NCBI GenBank assembly: GCA_041397865.1
Contig: JAWKVT010000002.1
Span: forward strand, 186,001-250,000
Reading direction: 5' to 3'
Length of the DNA stretch: 64,000 nt
From: TMED27 sp041397865
Lineage (GTDB): Bacteria; Pseudomonadota; Alphaproteobacteria; Micavibrionales; Micavibrionaceae
Shown here: piece by piece, positions 24,205 to 32,885 of the stretch
Layout: each line of letters begins with the position of its first letter
Position numbering within the stretch: the first letter of the stretch is position 1
Translations under genes and position numbers: made by a program
Notes under the pieces: model-generated
Databases searched by the model: none
What the model saw: the letters and a program-made list of their open reading frames with translations, nothing else
Told to the model about the DNA's origin: nothing

Positions 24205-25689
24205 ATGAAACCACACACTATGTCTAAGTTCTTGTTGTCTCTAACCCTTATTATCACGCTGCTCGCGCCCCTTGCGCCGGCACAAGCAAAACAGCTGACC
24301 AATACAGCCCCCGGCAGCTTCGCAGACATTGTCGAAAACCTGCTCCCCGCTGTCGTCAATATTTCCTCTACACAAAAAACAGAAGAGGCCCAGGATTTTC
24401 CAGAACTGCCGCAATTCCCCGAAGGTTCGCCGTTCCAAGACTTCTTCGAAGAATTCATGGAACGCCGCCACGGCATGCCGCAATCTCCGCAAGCCTCCCT
24501 CGGCTCCGGCTTCGTCATCGACGCTGAAAACGGTTACATCATCACCAACAACCACGTTGTTCGTAACGCCGATGAAGTGCGCGTAACCTTCCATGACGAC
24601 GAAACTCTGCCCGCCGAGGTCATCGGCACCGATGAAAAAACCGACCTCGCTGTGCTGAAAGTCGATGCAAAAGAAAAGAAACTCACCGCCGTAAAATTCG
24701 GTAACAGTGATATCCTGCGCGTTGGTGACTGGGTCGTTGCCATCGGCAATCCCTTCGGTCTCGGCGGCACTGTCACTGCCGGAATTATATCCGCCCGCCA
24801 GCGCGACATCAACGCCGGGCCTTATGACGATTTCATCCAGACAGACGCCTCCATCAATCGTGGAAACTCAGGCGGTCCGATGTTCGACCTGAATGGCGAG
24901 GTGATCGGCATCAACACGGCCATTTTCTCGCCCTCCGGTGGCTCCGTCGGCATCGGCTTCGCCATCCCGTCCGCCTTGGCAAAACCTGTGGTCGATCAAA
25001 TCATTAAATTCGGACGTACCCGCCGCGGATGGCTCGGCGTACGCATTCAGCAGGTTACAGAAGAAATTGCCGAAAGCCTGGGGCTGGACAATCCCTCCGG
25101 CGCGCTTGTCGCCAGCGTAACGCCCGACGGCCCGGCAGACAAAGCAGGACTGGAAGCTGGCGACATTATCCTCGAGCTAAACGGCAAAAACGTTACCGAA
25201 ATGCGGGAACTTCCCCGCCTTGTCGCCGAAAGCGCCATTGACGCCGAAGCGCAAGTGACCTATTGGCGCGACAATAAAAAACGCAGTGCCAAAGTCAAAA
25301 TAGGTGAACTGGAAAAAGCCGAGGAAGAAGGCCTTGTCGAAGCACCCGGCGAACAAGACAAAAAAACAGAAGGGCTAAAAGTTGACTCCGTCGGCCTCAG
25401 CCTCAAAAAAATTACCGATACTCTACGCCAGGATTATGCCATCCCCCGCAATGTAGAGGGCGTGGTTATCGCCGCCGTTGATCCAAAATCCGAAGCAGCG
25501 CGCAAAGGTCTGTTCGAAGGCGATGTCATCGTCGAAATCAACCAGCAAGCCGTCAACGACCCCGACAAAGCTAAAGACATTATAAGCAAAGCCGAAAAAG
25601 CAGGCCGACCCTCGGTCCTCCTGCTCATCAACCGCGAAGGCGAAGTAAGATTTCTGGCATTGAAGTTGAAAAAAGATAAAAGCGAATAA
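24205..25689 (+). CDS. degP: Do-like periplasmic serine protease/chaperone
   Basis: 494 residues from the ATG seven bases after GAGGAA; earlier and later in-frame Met codons exist. Signal peptide (LTLIITLLAPLAPAQA), trypsin-like domain with the triad His117 (NNHVV), Asp147 (TDLAVLK) and Ser222 (RGNSGGPMF), then two PDZ domains (about 275-365 and 395-490). It is a heat-shock type DegP/HtrA family protein that degrades or refolds misfolded envelope proteins. It follows hflC in the same direction with a 52-base gap, making a membrane-protein quality-control cluster. DegQ or MucD would be alternative names. Confidence 0.93.
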   Translation: MKPHTMSKFLLSLTLIITLLAPLAPAQAKQLTNTAPGSFADIVENLLPAVVNISSTQKTEEAQDFPELPQFPEGSPFQDFFEEFMERRHGMPQSPQASLGSGFVIDAENGYIITNNHVVRNADEVRVTFHDDETLPAEVIGTDEKTDLAVLKVDAKEKKLTAVKFGNSDILRVGDWVVAIGNPFGLGGTVTAGIISARQRDINAGPYDDFIQTDASINRGNSGGPMFDLNGEVIGINTAIFSPSGGSVGIGFAIPSALAKPVVDQIIKFGRTRRGWLGVRIQQVTEEIAESLGLDNPSGALVASVTPDGPADKAGLEAGDIILELNGKNVTEMRELPRLVAESAIDAEAQVTYWRDNKKRSAKVKIGELEKAEEEGLVEAPGEQDKKTEGLKVDSVGLSLKKITDTLRQDYAIPRNVEGVVIAAVDPKSEAARKGLFEGDVIVEINQQAVNDPDKAKDIISKAEKAGRPSVLLLINREGEVRFLALKLKKDKSE

Positions 25690-25705
25690 GGATAAAAAGC
25701 CCCGG

Positions 25706-26584
25706 CTACAGCGATTTTCTCGTTCGCTCACGCATAAAAAACACAATGCCTGAGCCGACAATAATGCCCGCGCCGATAACCTTGAAAGTATCGGGCACAT
25801 CGCCGAAAATCAGATAACCGAACCCCAACGCCCAGATAAGCTGCGTATATTGATACGGCGCAACCACCGCCGTATCGGCCATCTGAAAACACAAAGACGC
25901 CGCCACCAGCGCCAGCGCATACGCCGCCCCGCTCACAACGGAAATCGCCAAAAATTCAAAATTCGGCGCAAAAAGCATATCCCCGCCTTTCACCCCCACA
26001 CACAAGAACAGCAGCAAAACCAGCGGATAAAGGCCATAAGCCAGCGCATCGCGCCCGCCCTTTGTATGCTTGGCAATCAGGCTGGAAAATGAAAAGGTAA
26101 AAACGGCAGCGCAAGCAAACAAATAAGCCGGGTCCAACGCGGCAAAGCCGGGGCGAAACGCCACTAACCCGCCGACAAACCCCATGGCAATAATCAAAAG
26201 CCGCAAGCGCCCGATCGGCTCCTTAAAAAGAAAAAAGGACAGCAAACACACAACAAACGGTGTCGTAAAATAAATCGTATAGGCATCCATAATCGGCACG
26301 CGGCTCAGCGCGTTTAACGACAGGATTGTATTGGCCATCATCAACACCCCGCGCAATAAATGCCAGCGCACCCTCTTCGCATTATAAAGCCCGCGCACGC
26401 CGCCCATCCACGGCGAAAACACCATAAGAACACCAATCCCCACAATCGCCTGCCAAAAGAAAATATCGTAAAGATCATGCTCAAGAGAAAGATACTTCCG
26501 CGCCGTATCCGACACGGAAAAAAAGAAAAACGCCAAAATGCTCAGCCCAATCCCTTTATGGATATTTTGTGTCTGTTCCGTCAT
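25706..26584 (-). CDS. EamA/DMT-superfamily transporter
   Basis: 292 residues, start at MTEQT. Ten hydrophobic segments form two EamA repeats of five; typical elements are AFFFFSVSDTARKYL, the repeat junction region FLFKEPIGRLRLLIIAMGFV, and near the end YTQLIWALGFGYLIFGDVP, which is the common DMT ending. Members export or import small metabolites (amino acids, nucleosides, drugs); the substrate is not deducible. It is divergent from miaA with a 33-base gap, so promoters overlap. It converges on degP. Confidence 0.88.
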   Translation of the reverse strand: MTEQTQNIHKGIGLSILAFFFFSVSDTARKYLSLEHDLYDIFFWQAIVGIGVLMVFSPWMGGVRGLYNAKRVRWHLLRGVLMMANTILSLNALSRVPIMDAYTIYFTTPFVVCLLSFFLFKEPIGRLRLLIIAMGFVGGLVAFRPGFAALDPAYLFACAAVFTFSFSSLIAKHTKGGRDALAYGLYPLVLLLFLCVGVKGGDMLFAPNFEFLAISVVSGAAYALALVAASLCFQMADTAVVAPYQYTQLIWALGFGYLIFGDVPDTFKVIGAGIIVGSGIVFFMRERTRKSL

Positions 26585-26617
26585 AATCGGAGGCCTTAAG
26601 AAATTTAGGATATTGCA

Positions 26618-27496
26618 ATGCCTGAAACGCATACCAAACGCACTATTTACATCATCGCCGGCCCCACCGCCAGCGGAAAGTCGGCCAAAGCTCTAGAACT
26701 GGCCCGCACCATGGGCGGCGTGATTATCAATTGCGATTCCCAGCAAATTTATGACGGCCTGCCCATCCTCTCCGCCCAGCCCGGCGATGAGGACAAGGCC
26801 GAAATCCCCCACCGCCTCTACGCCGCCTTGCATCCCAACGATGTTTGCAGCGCGGGAAACTACCGCGAAATGGTCGAGCCGGTTATTGAAGAAGTCATTG
26901 CCGCAGGCAAAACGCCCGTCATCTGCGGCGGTACGGGGCTGTATATCAAAGCCCTCATCGAAGGCCTCTCCCCCATGCCCGATATCCCGGACGAAGTGCG
27001 CCAGAGCGTTGTCGCCCGTTACGAGGAAAACGGCGCGGAAGAGTTTTATAAGGAATTACAAAAACGCGACCCCGTCATGGCCGCCCGCTTTCACGCAGGT
27101 CATAAAGCCCGCATCATCCGTGCGATGGAGGTGCTGGACGCCACAGGCAAATCGCTAGCCAAATGGCAAGAATTGGAACGCACCCCCCCGCCCGCCCATT
27201 GGCATTTCGAAATCCATAAAATTCTGCCCGAGCGTGAAGAGCTCTACCGCCGCTGTAACCGGCGCTTTGAATGGATGGTTGAAAACGGCGCTTTGGAAGA
27301 GGTTGAAGAGTTTGACAAACGCTTGCAATCCGGTGAAATCAAAAACGGTGTGCCCTTGTCCAAAGCACTCGGTTTCAAGGAATTACGCAACTACCTAAAC
27401 GGCAAAATCAGCAAAGAAGAAGCCATCGAAACCGCTCAAACCATCACCCGCCGCTACGCCAAACGGCAAGTCACATGGTTTAGAAACCAGCTTTAA
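26618..27496 (+). CDS. miaA: tRNA dimethylallyltransferase
   Basis: 292 residues. P-loop AGPTASGKSAKALELA at 11-26, the DSQQIYDGLPILSAQP substrate motif (the family usually has DSMQVYRGL), VICGGTGLYIKALIEGL, and the C-terminal TRRYAKRQVTWFRNQ. It adds a dimethylallyl group to A37 of tRNAs reading UNN codons, the first step to ms2i6A, which improves decoding fidelity. It stands beside hflKC as in many proteobacteria. It is the last strongly C-rich gene on the plus strand before the composition change. Confidence 0.95.
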   Translation: MPETHTKRTIYIIAGPTASGKSAKALELARTMGGVIINCDSQQIYDGLPILSAQPGDEDKAEIPHRLYAALHPNDVCSAGNYREMVEPVIEEVIAAGKTPVICGGTGLYIKALIEGLSPMPDIPDEVRQSVVARYEENGAEEFYKELQKRDPVMAARFHAGHKARIIRAMEVLDATGKSLAKWQELERTPPPAHWHFEIHKILPEREELYRRCNRRFEWMVENGALEEVEEFDKRLQSGEIKNGVPLSKALGFKELRNYLNGKISKEEAIETAQTITRRYAKRQVTWFRNQL

Positions 27497-27646
27497 TATT
27501 GGCACAGTATGAACCTTAAGAGGATGTTTTTAGCTCTTGAGTGTAACCGGCTATTTTTCTTTCAAACATCATGTATTGGATAAATTTTTTAAAGATTGTA
27601 TTTATAGTCTGTTATTTGATCATAAGAAGAGAAGTAATCCCGCCGC

Positions 27647-28315
27647 ATGAAAAATAATATTCTTGTTATAGAAGACGAGCATTCTATTGCCGATGCTGTT
27701 TGTTATGCGTTGAAAACGGATGGGTTTTTAGCTGAATGGAAAAATTTAGGACAAGAGGGGGTTTCTTATCTTAAAAATAATAAGGTAGACCTTATTGTGC
27801 TGGATGTGGGGCTTCCTGATATTAGCGGGTTTGAAGTTTGTAAGGCTATACGCTCTTTTTCGGATGTTCCTATTATTTTTCTCACCGCGCGAAAAGAAGA
27901 GGTGGATCGTGTTGTCGGTTTGGAAATCGGTGCGGATGACTATGTTGTTAAGCCGTTTAGTCCGCGGGAACTTGTGGCGCGTGTTAAAGTCATATTAAAA
28001 CGCGTCAGCAAGACAGATGAAAGACAAACCGGTTTTTTTCATGTTGATGAAGATAAAAGCCGCATTCTTTATCAAAACACAGTAATGGATTTAACCCGTT
28101 ATGAATTTGGGCTTTTAAAATTACTCCTCTCGCAGCCCGAACGAATTTTCAGCCGTGAACAATTGATGGATCAGGTTTGGAAAGCGCCAGAATCCAGTAT
28201 GGATCGCACAATTGATGCGCATATAAAAACGCTTCGATCTAAATTACGGGATGTCGAGCCGGAGCGTAATTTCATAAAGACCCACCGTGGTATGGGTTAC
28301 AGTATAGATCTGTGA
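27647..28315 (+). CDS. creB: OmpR-family response regulator, CreB-like
   Basis: 222 residues. Receiver domain with acidic pocket EDE at 9-11, phospho-acceptor Asp53 (VLDVGLPD) and Lys near 105 (VVKPFSPRE); winged-helix effector domain (DLTRYEFGLLKLLLSQPERI, RTIDAHIKTLRSKL). Assignment to CreB rests on sequence style and on the following kinase and CreD genes, the diagnostic creBCD order. CreB binds the tag TTCAC-N6-TTCAC; two such tags stand before creD here. In enteric and Pseudomonas species the system responds to growth conditions and cell-wall stress. The gene is notably AT-richer than miaA upstream. Confidence 0.88.
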   Translation: MKNNILVIEDEHSIADAVCYALKTDGFLAEWKNLGQEGVSYLKNNKVDLIVLDVGLPDISGFEVCKAIRSFSDVPIIFLTARKEEVDRVVGLEIGADDYVVKPFSPRELVARVKVILKRVSKTDERQTGFFHVDEDKSRILYQNTVMDLTRYEFGLLKLLLSQPERIFSREQLMDQVWKAPESSMDRTIDAHIKTLRSKLRDVEPERNFIKTHRGMGYSIDL

Positions 28316-28327
28316 GACAATAAGGGT

Positions 28328-29755
28328 ATGAGGTTAAGCCACCGCATTTTTCTGGGATATTTTCTCGTTGTTGCGATCGCCGGATTTTTCTTGCTCAAGA
28401 GTGTTCGTGACGAATTGCGGCCCGCCGTACGCCAATCCATGGAAGAAACGCTGGTTGATACGGCCAATCTTTTAGCGGAAATAGTGGAAAGGGACATACG
28501 GGACGGGGCTATTGCTGACAGTGATTTTTCAACGGCTGTTCAGGATTTTCTATCGCGCGAGCCGAATGCCGACATTTGGGGCTTTCAAAAAAACAAGATT
28601 ACCTATCGTATATATATTACCAACGATAAAGGAATTGTGGTTTACGATTCTGATAACAATAAGGCGGTCGGTGAAGATTACTCGCAATGGAACGATGTTT
28701 ATCTTACGTTAAAAGGCCGGTACGGTGCGCGCAGCACGAAAAGCGATCCCCGGGACGATGAGTCTTCGGTGATGCATGTGGCCGCGCCGATTCAGTATAA
28801 TGGTCAAATTATCGGTGTGCTGACCGTATCAAAGCCTAATATCAGCGTGCTGCCTTTTATACAGTTAACCCAGCGTAATATTGTGAAAGCTGGTCTTGTG
28901 TTGTTTGTTGTTGCGCTTGTGCTGGGCTGGTTCATTTCAGGGTTTTTGGTGAGGTCCACACGCAAGTTGGGGCGTTATGCGGAAAATGTTCAGCAGGGTA
29001 AAAAAACGCCCTTGCCCAAAATATCCGAGCCTGAATTGTCGCAATTGGGCGATGCAATAGAATCTATGCGTGTTGCCTTGGAGGGTAAGGAATATGCCGA
29101 GCGCTATGTCCATGCTTTAACCCATGAAATCAAAAGCCCGCTTTCGGGCATTACAGGTGCGTCGGAATTATTATCGGAAGACATGAATGTCGAAGACCGT
29201 GCGCGCTTTATTGCGAATATTAAAGAAGATACAAAGCGTATTCAAAATATCGTAGATCGTTTGCTTGATCTTGCGAAGCTGGAGCAGCAGCAGGTTTTGG
29301 AAAATAAGGAGCCGCTGGATCTCCCAGGTATCGTTGAGGACATTTTGGTCAGGCATGAAGCGCAGTTTTTGCAAAAATCCCTCATACATAATGTTGATGT
29401 CGTGCCAAGCGACCGTGTCAAAGGGGATGTTTTTCTGGTTCGCCAGGCCATCAACAATATTTTGGATAATGCCATCGACTTTTCTCCTGAAAATAGCGCT
29501 ATTCAAATTAAAGCTAGTCTTTCAAACAGGCGCTATGTTTTAACGATTCAGGACGAAGGTCAGGGTGTTCCACCTTATGCCCGAGATAAAATATTCGAGC
29601 GTTTCTATTCCCTGCCAAGGCCCGATACGGGCAAGAAAAGTTCAGGTCTGGGCCTCAGTTTTGTAAAAGAGGTTATGCACTTGCATCACGGTGATCTGCG
29701 CATTGATTCCGGTGATAAGGGTTGCAGCGTATCGCTTGTTTTTTCAATAGATTAG
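28328..29755 (+). CDS. creC: sensor histidine kinase, CreC-like
   Basis: 475 residues. A first transmembrane helix (residues of about 8-26) is followed by a periplasmic sensor region of some 150 residues (YRIYITNDKGIVVYDSDNNK), a second helix (VKAGLVLFVVALVLGWFISG), HAMP linker, dimerisation domain with His266 (ALTHEIKSPLSG), and an ATPase domain with N box NNILDNAIDFSP, G1 DEGQGV and G2 SSGLGLSFVKEV. It phosphorylates the regulator encoded 12 bases upstream. Signal unknown. Gene order and the periplasmic PDC-like domain match CreC. Confidence 0.9.
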   Translation: MRLSHRIFLGYFLVVAIAGFFLLKSVRDELRPAVRQSMEETLVDTANLLAEIVERDIRDGAIADSDFSTAVQDFLSREPNADIWGFQKNKITYRIYITNDKGIVVYDSDNNKAVGEDYSQWNDVYLTLKGRYGARSTKSDPRDDESSVMHVAAPIQYNGQIIGVLTVSKPNISVLPFIQLTQRNIVKAGLVLFVVALVLGWFISGFLVRSTRKLGRYAENVQQGKKTPLPKISEPELSQLGDAIESMRVALEGKEYAERYVHALTHEIKSPLSGITGASELLSEDMNVEDRARFIANIKEDTKRIQNIVDRLLDLAKLEQQQVLENKEPLDLPGIVEDILVRHEAQFLQKSLIHNVDVVPSDRVKGDVFLVRQAINNILDNAIDFSPENSAIQIKASLSNRRYVLTIQDEGQGVPPYARDKIFERFYSLPRPDTGKKSSGLGLSFVKEVMHLHHGDLRIDSGDKGCSVSLVFSID

Positions 29756-29757
29756 AT

Positions 29758-29795
29758 TTCACGATTTTTTCACATTGAGTTCATACGCACTTCAC
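29758..29795 (+). promoter_or_regulatory. two tandem Cre tags (CreB binding sites) before creD
   Basis: TTCAC-GATTTT-TTCAC (29758-29773) is an exact match to the CreB tag TTCAC-N6-TTCAC known from E. coli. A second site, TTCAT-ACGCAC-TTCAC (29780-29795), differs at one base and begins 22 bases later, about two helical turns, so both would face the same side of DNA. They lie in the 87-base gap between creC and creD, upstream of the creD ribosome site (AAAGGACCG). Confidence 0.8.
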
Positions 29796-29842
29796 ATAGC
29801 GTTTCTAGACTGGTTCTCAGGATTAAACAAAAGGACCGAAAC

Positions 29843-31222
29843 ATGCAAAAAGCGCTCATCTATAAATTTCTGACCATTGGCGGTCTTGTATTATTACTGT
29901 TAGTGCCCTTATCCATGATTGGCGGCGTTATTGACGGACGGCAGTACCACCGTACCGCAGCGGTTAATGATATTGCTGCGAGCTGGACGGGACCGCAGAA
30001 GATAACCGGCGCTGTTTTGGTGGCACCGTATAAAGAAATTGTCACAAAAGACGTTGAAGTTTACGAGGATGGGAAAAGGCAAACGGTGCAAAAGCGGCAA
30101 ATATTGCAGCGCTATAAATATATTTTGCCTGAAGCTATCCAAATCAATGGCGATATAAGAACGGAAGAGCGTTATCGCGGTATCTATAAGGTTCCTGTAT
30201 ATACGGCGGACCTTAAATTGGAAGGGCATTTTCATGTCGAGAAATCTCTGGGGCTTACAGAGAACTTGGCGAATATAACATGGCAGGAACCGTATATTGT
30301 TTTTGGTGTGCAAGATATTAGAGGCATCAATCAGTCTGTAAAACTGAATGTCAATAATAAGCATGTCGAACCGCGTCCGGGGACACGTACATCGTTCATT
30401 CCACAAGGGATACACGGGACTTTAAATCTCGGGTATGACAAGGATATGGATTTGAACTTTGACGTGGCTCTGGAATTACAGGGTATGGAAACCCTCTCTT
30501 TCTTGCCGACAGGTAAATCAACCAGGGTGGATTTAAAATCGCCCTGGCCTCATCCGAAATTTGAAGGCCGGTTCTTGCCGAAAACACGCGAAATTTCTGG
30601 CGATGGCTTTAGCGCCCGTTGGGAGACATCCTTTTTCTCAAGCAATATGCTGGAACACCTTGAAAGCTGTATACGGCAGAATCAATGTAACGCATTTCAA
30701 AATAATAGTTTTGGCGTATCACTGCATCAAGGTGTTGATATTTACTTGCAGGCAGAGCGCTCTGTTAAATATGCTTTACTCTTTGTAGGTTTAACATTCG
30801 TTGCTTTCTTGCTTTTTGAAATCTTGAAAGGCTTGCGTATACATGCCGTTCAATACGGGCTGGTTGGTATAGCGCTGGCGTTGTTTTATCTGCTGCTGAT
30901 TTCATTGTCCGAGCATATCGCGTTTGGCTTGTCCTACATTATTGCAAGTATCGCCTGCGTCAGCCTTATCAGTTTCTATGTAAGCTTTGTGCTGCGTAGC
31001 GCCGCCAGGGGCCTCATCTTTGCAGGTACTCTGAGCGGATTATATGGCGCATTATATATGCTGATCCGTTCCGAAGATTATGCATTGCTTATGGGATCGG
31101 GATTGCTGTTCGGCGTGCTGACTTTCATCATGGTGATTACCCGCGATATTGACTGGTACAAAATCGAAGCGGGTGCCAAGCAGCAATTGGTCAAGAGTGA
31201 CAACAAACAAAAGAGCGAGTAG
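29843..31222 (+). CDS. creD: CreD inner-membrane protein
   Basis: 459 residues. An N-terminal transmembrane helix (GGLVLLLLVPLSMIGGVI) with the following DGRQYHRTAAVNDIAASW motif is typical of CreD. A large periplasmic beta domain (about 50-300, SWTGPQKITGAVLVAPYKE) precedes six C-terminal hydrophobic helices (ALLFVGLTFVAFLLFEILKG, ALALFYLLLISLSEHIAFGL). CreD is regulated by CreBC; its loss or overexpression alters envelope properties and beta-lactam susceptibility in gammaproteobacteria, but the molecular activity is unknown. The two Cre tags before it indicate CreB control within this operon. Confidence 0.93.
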   Translation: MQKALIYKFLTIGGLVLLLLVPLSMIGGVIDGRQYHRTAAVNDIAASWTGPQKITGAVLVAPYKEIVTKDVEVYEDGKRQTVQKRQILQRYKYILPEAIQINGDIRTEERYRGIYKVPVYTADLKLEGHFHVEKSLGLTENLANITWQEPYIVFGVQDIRGINQSVKLNVNNKHVEPRPGTRTSFIPQGIHGTLNLGYDKDMDLNFDVALELQGMETLSFLPTGKSTRVDLKSPWPHPKFEGRFLPKTREISGDGFSARWETSFFSSNMLEHLESCIRQNQCNAFQNNSFGVSLHQGVDIYLQAERSVKYALLFVGLTFVAFLLFEILKGLRIHAVQYGLVGIALALFYLLLISLSEHIAFGLSYIIASIACVSLISFYVSFVLRSAARGLIFAGTLSGLYGALYMLIRSEDYALLMGSGLLFGVLTFIMVITRDIDWYKIEAGAKQQLVKSDNKQKSE

Positions 31223-31268
31223 GGTCATGATTATTGCGCATTTTCCTGCAGGGTAGGGGATAAAGCTT

Positions 31269-32885
31269 TTGCACAAGATACTGGTTATTGGTGGATACGG
31301 GGTTTTTGGAAAACGCATATGTGAGCGTTTGTGCCGTATACCTGATATTGAGCTTGTTATTGCGGGGCGATCTGTTGAAAAAGCTCAAAGCTTAGTTGAG
31401 CAGTTAAAAAATGCAGAATGTAAGCTGAGTGCCAAAGCGATAGATATTAACAATATTCAGAACACCGATTTGGGCAATGTTTTTGCGCTTATCAATGCTT
31501 CCGGCCCTTATCACGAGCAGGATTACAGTGTTGCCGAGTATTGCATTGAAAACGGCGTTCATTACATAGACCTTGCAGATAACCGAGAATTTGTAAAAGG
31601 CATTGCCGCGCTGGATAAGACGGCAAAAGCCAAGGATGTTTTTGTGGTGAGTGGCGCGAGTACGGTTCCGGCGTTATCGTCTGCGGTTGTTGATCATTTC
31701 CAAGAGCAGTTTTCTGAAATACATGCGCTGGATTACGGCGTCACGCCTGGAAATCAAACAGATCGAGGTGTTGGAACAGTTGCTGCTATTCTTAGCTATG
31801 TAGGAAAACCTTTTAAAACGCTTATAGATGGTACGAGCCAGAGAGTTTACGGCTGGCAAAATCTGCATCGAACGCATTATCCCGCAATCGGAAAACGCTA
31901 TATGTCGAACTGTGATATTCCTGATCTTGATTTATTTCAAAGCCGCTATCCTGATTTAAAAACACAACGATTTTATGCGGGGTTAGAGCTTGGGATTTTG
32001 CATGTTGGTTTGTGGTTTTTGTCGTGGCCTAGCCGATGGAGTTGGATCAAGCATCCTGAAAAGCTCGCTGGGGTTTTGCGTCAGGTTAGTTTGTGGTTTT
32101 ATCCGCTTGGCTCTGACAAGGGCGGGATGCATGTGAAAATTGAAGGGCTGGATCAGGATAATAAACCATTGCAAACAGAGTGGTATCTAATCGCTGATGA
32201 GGGTGATGGCCCTTATATTCCTGCAACGCCATCCGTAATCATCATCAAAAAGCTATTGAATGGGAGCTTAAAAGAACGCGGTGCTGTGCCGTGTATGGGG
32301 CTTTTTACACTGCAAGAATTTATGGATGAAGTCTGTGATCTCAATATTGCGCAGTATACGGATGAGCCTCTTTATGTGCGGTATTTAAAAGAGCGATATG
32401 TGCAGTTACCCCAAGCGGTACAGGATCTTCACAACTTTGATAAAGAAGCGACATACATCGGTGAATGTAATGTTCAGCGCGGCGCCAACCCTTTTTGTAA
32501 ATTTGTGGCATGGATGATGTCTTTGCCGCCGCAAGGCCAAGGACATAAGCTCAAAGTGCATTTTAAACGGGAGGGCGGTGCCGAGCATTGGACGCGGCAT
32601 TTCGGTGATAAGACCTTCTACTCTAAACAATGGGATGAGGGCGGAACGCTTTATGAGCAGGTCAATATTACGACATTGGCGTTTGATATTGATGTGTCAA
32701 AAGAGAAGCTCAGTTTGAAGCTTAAGCAAGTTTACACGCTGGGAATTCCTGTCGGGTGGTTGTTTAAACCTAAAGTGATAGCGGAAGAAAGCGAACAGAG
32801 CGGAAAGTTTCGGGTTAATGTCGAGGTTCACTTACTTGTGTTTGGTCTGCTTGTTAAATATAGCGGCTGGCTTGAAAAAGCTTAA
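31269..32885 (+). CDS. saccharopine dehydrogenase-like protein with C-terminal DUF4166 domain
   Basis: 538 residues starting at TTG behind a GGGGA stretch; no in-frame ATG is available near the N-terminal motif. Residues 1-130 are a Rossmann domain (ILVIGGYGVFGKRICERL, LINASGPYHEQDYSVAEYC) as in saccharopine dehydrogenase-like oxidoreductases. Residues of about 385-538 match DUF4166 (GAEHWTRHFGDKTFYS). A hydrophobic stretch lies near 235-250 (LELGILHVGLWFLSWP). Substrate unknown. The gene is AT-rich like its neighbours. It ends four bases inside the end of the convergent flavoprotein gene. Confidence 0.75.
   Translation: MHKILVIGGYGVFGKRICERLCRIPDIELVIAGRSVEKAQSLVEQLKNAECKLSAKAIDINNIQNTDLGNVFALINASGPYHEQDYSVAEYCIENGVHYIDLADNREFVKGIAALDKTAKAKDVFVVSGASTVPALSSAVVDHFQEQFSEIHALDYGVTPGNQTDRGVGTVAAILSYVGKPFKTLIDGTSQRVYGWQNLHRTHYPAIGKRYMSNCDIPDLDLFQSRYPDLKTQRFYAGLELGILHVGLWFLSWPSRWSWIKHPEKLAGVLRQVSLWFYPLGSDKGGMHVKIEGLDQDNKPLQTEWYLIADEGDGPYIPATPSVIIIKKLLNGSLKERGAVPCMGLFTLQEFMDEVCDLNIAQYTDEPLYVRYLKERYVQLPQAVQDLHNFDKEATYIGECNVQRGANPFCKFVAWMMSLPPQGQGHKLKVHFKREGGAEHWTRHFGDKTFYSKQWDEGGTLYEQVNITTLAFDIDVSKEKLSLKLKQVYTLGIPVGWLFKPKVIAEESEQSGKFRVNVEVHLLVFGLLVKYSGWLEKA

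Noticed and set aside
27497..27646. Cre tag upstream of creB
   Set aside because: No TTCAC-N6-TTCAC or close variant in this gap on either strand; tags were found only before creD.
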